64,000 nt of DNA, from positions 4,261,745-4,325,744 of the forward strand of contig CM030940.1 of NCBI GenBank assembly GCA_018136815.1, given 5' to 3'. The stretch comes from Isochrysis galbana. Lineage: Eukaryota; Haptophyta; Isochrysidales; Isochrysidaceae. The notes beneath the pieces are model-generated. The model was not told where the DNA came from and did no database searches. It saw nothing but the letters and a program-made list of their open reading frames with translations. The translations under genes were made by a program, and so were the position numbers. Below, in pieces: positions 61,653 through 64,000 of this stretch (positions are counted from its first letter, which is position 1; each line of letters begins with the position of its first letter).

Positions 61653-64000
61653 TTAGGTGATGTGTCGTAGGTCTAGCCCCCTTGCCGCTTGCAAGAGGTC
61701 CTCCGACGTTCCTATGTTGAAATCCTTGTCCACCGTGTACAGCGGGCTTATCATTTTCTTAATGTGTTTGTTGCTCGGGGCGTGTAACCCCATATTCTCC
61801 CGTTGTTTTTTTAGCCTCTGAAAGAAACCGACTTTCGCCGTTACTAACAGGTGATATCTCGTGAGGATCGCTCTTAAGATCGACCTGACGGACCTGCCGT
61901 CCGCGTTGCCATACTGGATGTTATAGAAGTCGGTTAGAATATACCTCCACGCCAAGATACCTAAGTATCCTGAGGAGGGGTGCGGTCTGTCCACCTGATA
62001 GCAGAAAAGACGTTGGGGTATTTCGGATCCCGGCTTAAGGCAAATCCCTAAAAGTCCTTCTATGAATTCAAAGACAGGCTCCGTCGCGATACATGAGGCC
62101 AAGTGAGTGGAACTCTCGGGGGCTATGCCACAAAAGCGGCATGTCGGATCGTCGGCAAAACGGTTTGCCGTAGCTATTCTCCTATGTAGAATATGTTTAA
62201 AATGCAGATAGGAGTCCCTAGGTGTTAAAAAGTTATATTTGTACAGTTGCGATACTTGTTTCCACTTTCCCGAGAGGACCGGTAACCTTTTCTCCCATCT
62301 TAGTGTGGATTTTTGTGCTTTTGTCTTCCTCAGCGCGAGGAACGCTTTAGTCAAGACCCTGACACTCACATCCTCTAGCGTAGTTTGCGTGCCTTTTAGC
62401 GTGTACTCTTGAGGTATCGGATACGCTGTTTCCGCCGGGCCGTCGTACGCTCGTCCCCACTTCAGTGGGGTGAATAGCTCGTCGGGCAATAGTTGCGGGC
62501 TGATCCGCTCGTGGATGTGGGGCTCTCCCATAACATTGAGTTGGACTTTGTGGTGATCGCCTCTTCGGCGCAGATAGAAGTTATGGTCTTTGTCCACTAG
62601 AATGTCACCTAGATCATGCGCGTCCGGATCTTCTTGAGGGACTAACTCTTGCTCCTCCGGAGGAGGAGGCGGGGGCTTCGCTTGTTTTCTAAGAAGGTCC
62701 GTATAGTCAGATGTGGTATCTACTAGTCTTGATCTAGTCCATTCGGATATCTTTTCCCACGACTTAAGAAAGGGGGCTACTGAAATGTAATTTCCTCTAT
62801 GGCGTATCCACCGTTCTCCGTCCGGCAAGTAAGCCGCGCATTCCTCTGTAGTGTATATGTCCCCCGTGTCCGGGTTAATCGTATTGTGTACGATAACCGT
62901 CTGAAGAGACTCCCATTTAGACCTATGTGAATGGTGAATCGCCGGAGGTTTGTGGAAAAGATCGTGCCATATCGGGGAGCCCAGGGTTCCTTCCCGTGTG
63001 TTTGTTTCCCTATGGAAGTTAATCCGTCTAAAGTTCTCGAGCGCATGCTTCCAAAAGGCCGGGAGCGTGCTATTACCGCGAATGCTAGCCGTGAGGCTCT
63101 TCACGTCGACCTTCGCGAAGACCGCCGCGCGCCCTAAGGGGGTGCGGCTGAACCATTGGTCTAAGACCGTTTTCCATTCCGCCGTTGACGGGTTTAGGTA
63201 GCGGGCTATCCATATCGCTTGAAGCGCTCGCGTGTGTTCGGCCATGGGGAGTAGTCCGACACCCAATAGGGGTCCGTCTTCTCTCGTCCCCACTCTCGGG
63301 TACGCCGGAAGGGTTATCCGTTTTAAACCCTCGTGCGAGGAGCCTAACTCGTCCGCCTGTAGTCGGGGAGATCTATCCCATAGTATGGTTTGAACGTCAG
63401 AATCTATGGCCTCCATGAACCACGCCGGCGGGGTGGACGTGGACAGCCAATATCTCGGCGTCCCGTATATTATGAAGTTCACTAGTAGGGTCCTTCCATG
63501 AATGGAGAGACTCGTCATTCCCCTCCATGTTGCGACTTTCTTTTTAAGCTTGGCGTATAGCTTCTCCCAGAAGGAGTCATTGTCTGGTCCTTCCCAGAAT
63601 GGGACTCCTAGTATGGTCGCAAAATCGCCTTCGCCGAGTGTTTTAAGATATGCTAGCGTCTCGGGGACCTGCGCTCCCGTAAGTGATCCCATTCGTATTA
63701 GTATGCTCTTGCTTTTGTTCACTTTAGCCCCGGTGGCGGTTCCATAGCTTTCTAGAATGTGCATCGCCCTCTCCAATGACTCGAAGGAGTTTGCTAAAAT
63801 TTGCGTGTCATCCGCAAACTGCGAAAGCCTCAACTCTCTAGGTCCTATCTTGATTCCTTTCATCTCCGGGTCGGCGTTTACTAGACGTGTTAGGCCTTCG
63901 GCCACTAGGAGAAAGGCTAGGGGCGATAGCGAGCATCCTTGGGGCATGCCGCAATGTATCGTGAAGGGATTGCTGCGTCTGCCGTTAGCCTTGATCCATC
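61653..64000 (-). CDS. LINE ORF2, C-terminal part (RT to end), runs off the window
   Basis: The frame is open from the window edge to the stop at 61653 (about 780 codons). It opens inside the RT (NPFTIHCGMPQGCSLSPLAF), continues with ELRLSQFADDTQILANSFES, thumb and connection regions (RTLLVNFIIYGTPRYWL, LGVGLLPMAEHTRALQAIWI), a Pro-rich linker, and a C-terminal domain with RWEKRLPVLSGKWKQVSQLY and the zinc motif CRFCGIAPESSTHLASC (C-x2-C-x8-H-x3-C), usual at the end of L1-type ORF2. It is related to, but clearly distinct from, the LINE at 42280 and closest to the relic at 20790-21345. No internal stop, so this copy looks young. Confidence 0.92.
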   Translation of the reverse strand, partial: WIKANGRRSNPFTIHCGMPQGCSLSPLAFLLVAEGLTRLVNADPEMKGIKIGPRELRLSQFADDTQILANSFESLERAMHILESYGTATGAKVNKSKSILIRMGSLTGAQVPETLAYLKTLGEGDFATILGVPFWEGPDNDSFWEKLYAKLKKKVATWRGMTSLSIHGRTLLVNFIIYGTPRYWLSTSTPPAWFMEAIDSDVQTILWDRSPRLQADELGSSHEGLKRITLPAYPRVGTREDGPLLGVGLLPMAEHTRALQAIWIARYLNPSTAEWKTVLDQWFSRTPLGRAAVFAKVDVKSLTASIRGNSTLPAFWKHALENFRRINFHRETNTREGTLGSPIWHDLFHKPPAIHHSHRSKWESLQTVIVHNTINPDTGDIYTTEECAAYLPDGERWIRHRGNYISVAPFLKSWEKISEWTRSRLVDTTSDYTDLLRKQAKPPPPPPEEQELVPQEDPDAHDLGDILVDKDHNFYLRRRGDHHKVQLNVMGEPHIHERISPQLLPDELFTPLKWGRAYDGPAETAYPIPQEYTLKGTQTTLEDVSVRVLTKAFLALRKTKAQKSTLRWEKRLPVLSGKWKQVSQLYKYNFLTPRDSYLHFKHILHRRIATANRFADDPTCRFCGIAPESSTHLASCIATEPVFEFIEGLLGICLKPGSEIPQRLFCYQVDRPHPSSGYLGILAWRYILTDFYNIQYGNADGRSVRSILRAILTRYHLLVTAKVGFFQRLKKQRENMGLHAPSNKHIKKMISPLYTVDKDFNIGTSEDLLQAARGLDLRHIT

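Overview
This is GC-rich nuclear DNA from a eukaryote. Several genes carry short GT-AG introns of about 100-350 bp, with donors often GTGCGC, GTGCGT or GTGAGY. Conserved single-copy genes (CAND1, TTC1, RPC4/POLR3D, DAW1, a CDK, a TTF1/Reb1-like Myb protein) are interspersed with dense transposable elements and long CT/GA, C and GT tracts. DAW1 is a ciliary dynein assembly factor, so the organism most likely builds a motile flagellum. A flagellated unicellular alga or other protist fits, but the lineage cannot be fixed from the sequence alone.

Layout. 71-415: DUF3253-like small protein with one in-frame TGA at its expected cysteine. 416-4488: low-complexity DNA and nested retroelement copies. 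4489-9881: CAND1 in 11 recognisable exons. 9882-14267: repeats and a LINE reverse-transcriptase relic carrying one inserted element and abutting another. 14268-15305 (-): lysine-rich protein. 15306-21550: repeats, LINE relics and hairpins. 21550-26205: a Ty3/Gypsy-type block with a Gag-like ORF, an ORF carrying a phage-type cytosine-C5 methyltransferase-like domain, and an integrase-chromodomain ORF; no reverse transcriptase is visible. 26206-29745: tandem repeats and C-rich DNA. 29746-31721: CDK. 33472-34997 (-): piggyBac-like ORF split by a hAT-like element with a perfect 8-bp target duplication. 36353-37510: protein with an N-terminal CENP-C motif. 38814-40626 (-): RPC4. 41490-46490: LINE with tandem CCCH fingers, endonuclease and RT, truncated at its 3' end. 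47618-48559 (-): TTC1. 50611-53167: DAW1. 54459-55007 (-): unknown protein. 57856-60318: TTF1/Reb1-like protein. 60925-64000: another hairpin-headed element and the 3' part of a second LINE that runs off the window.

Two results stand out. First, the Gag / methyltransferase / integrase-chromodomain arrangement looks like capture of a phage-type DNA methyltransferase by an LTR retroelement. Second, one system of LINEs and non-autonomous derivatives shares a 5' palindromic hairpin and a T-rich 3' tail. Five independent insertions in this window are flanked by exact direct repeats of 17 bp each (1242/1394, 11275/12219, 12731/13500, 17908/18794, 38044/38114), and two more have close matches. A constant 17-bp duplication is unusual for LINE-type integration.

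The host genes are housekeeping: cullin-RING ligase exchange (CAND1), Pol III transcription (RPC4), Pol I termination or rDNA binding (TTF1-like), cell cycle (CDK), centromere (CENP-C motif) and cilia (DAW1). They show no sign of forming an operon or pathway cluster.
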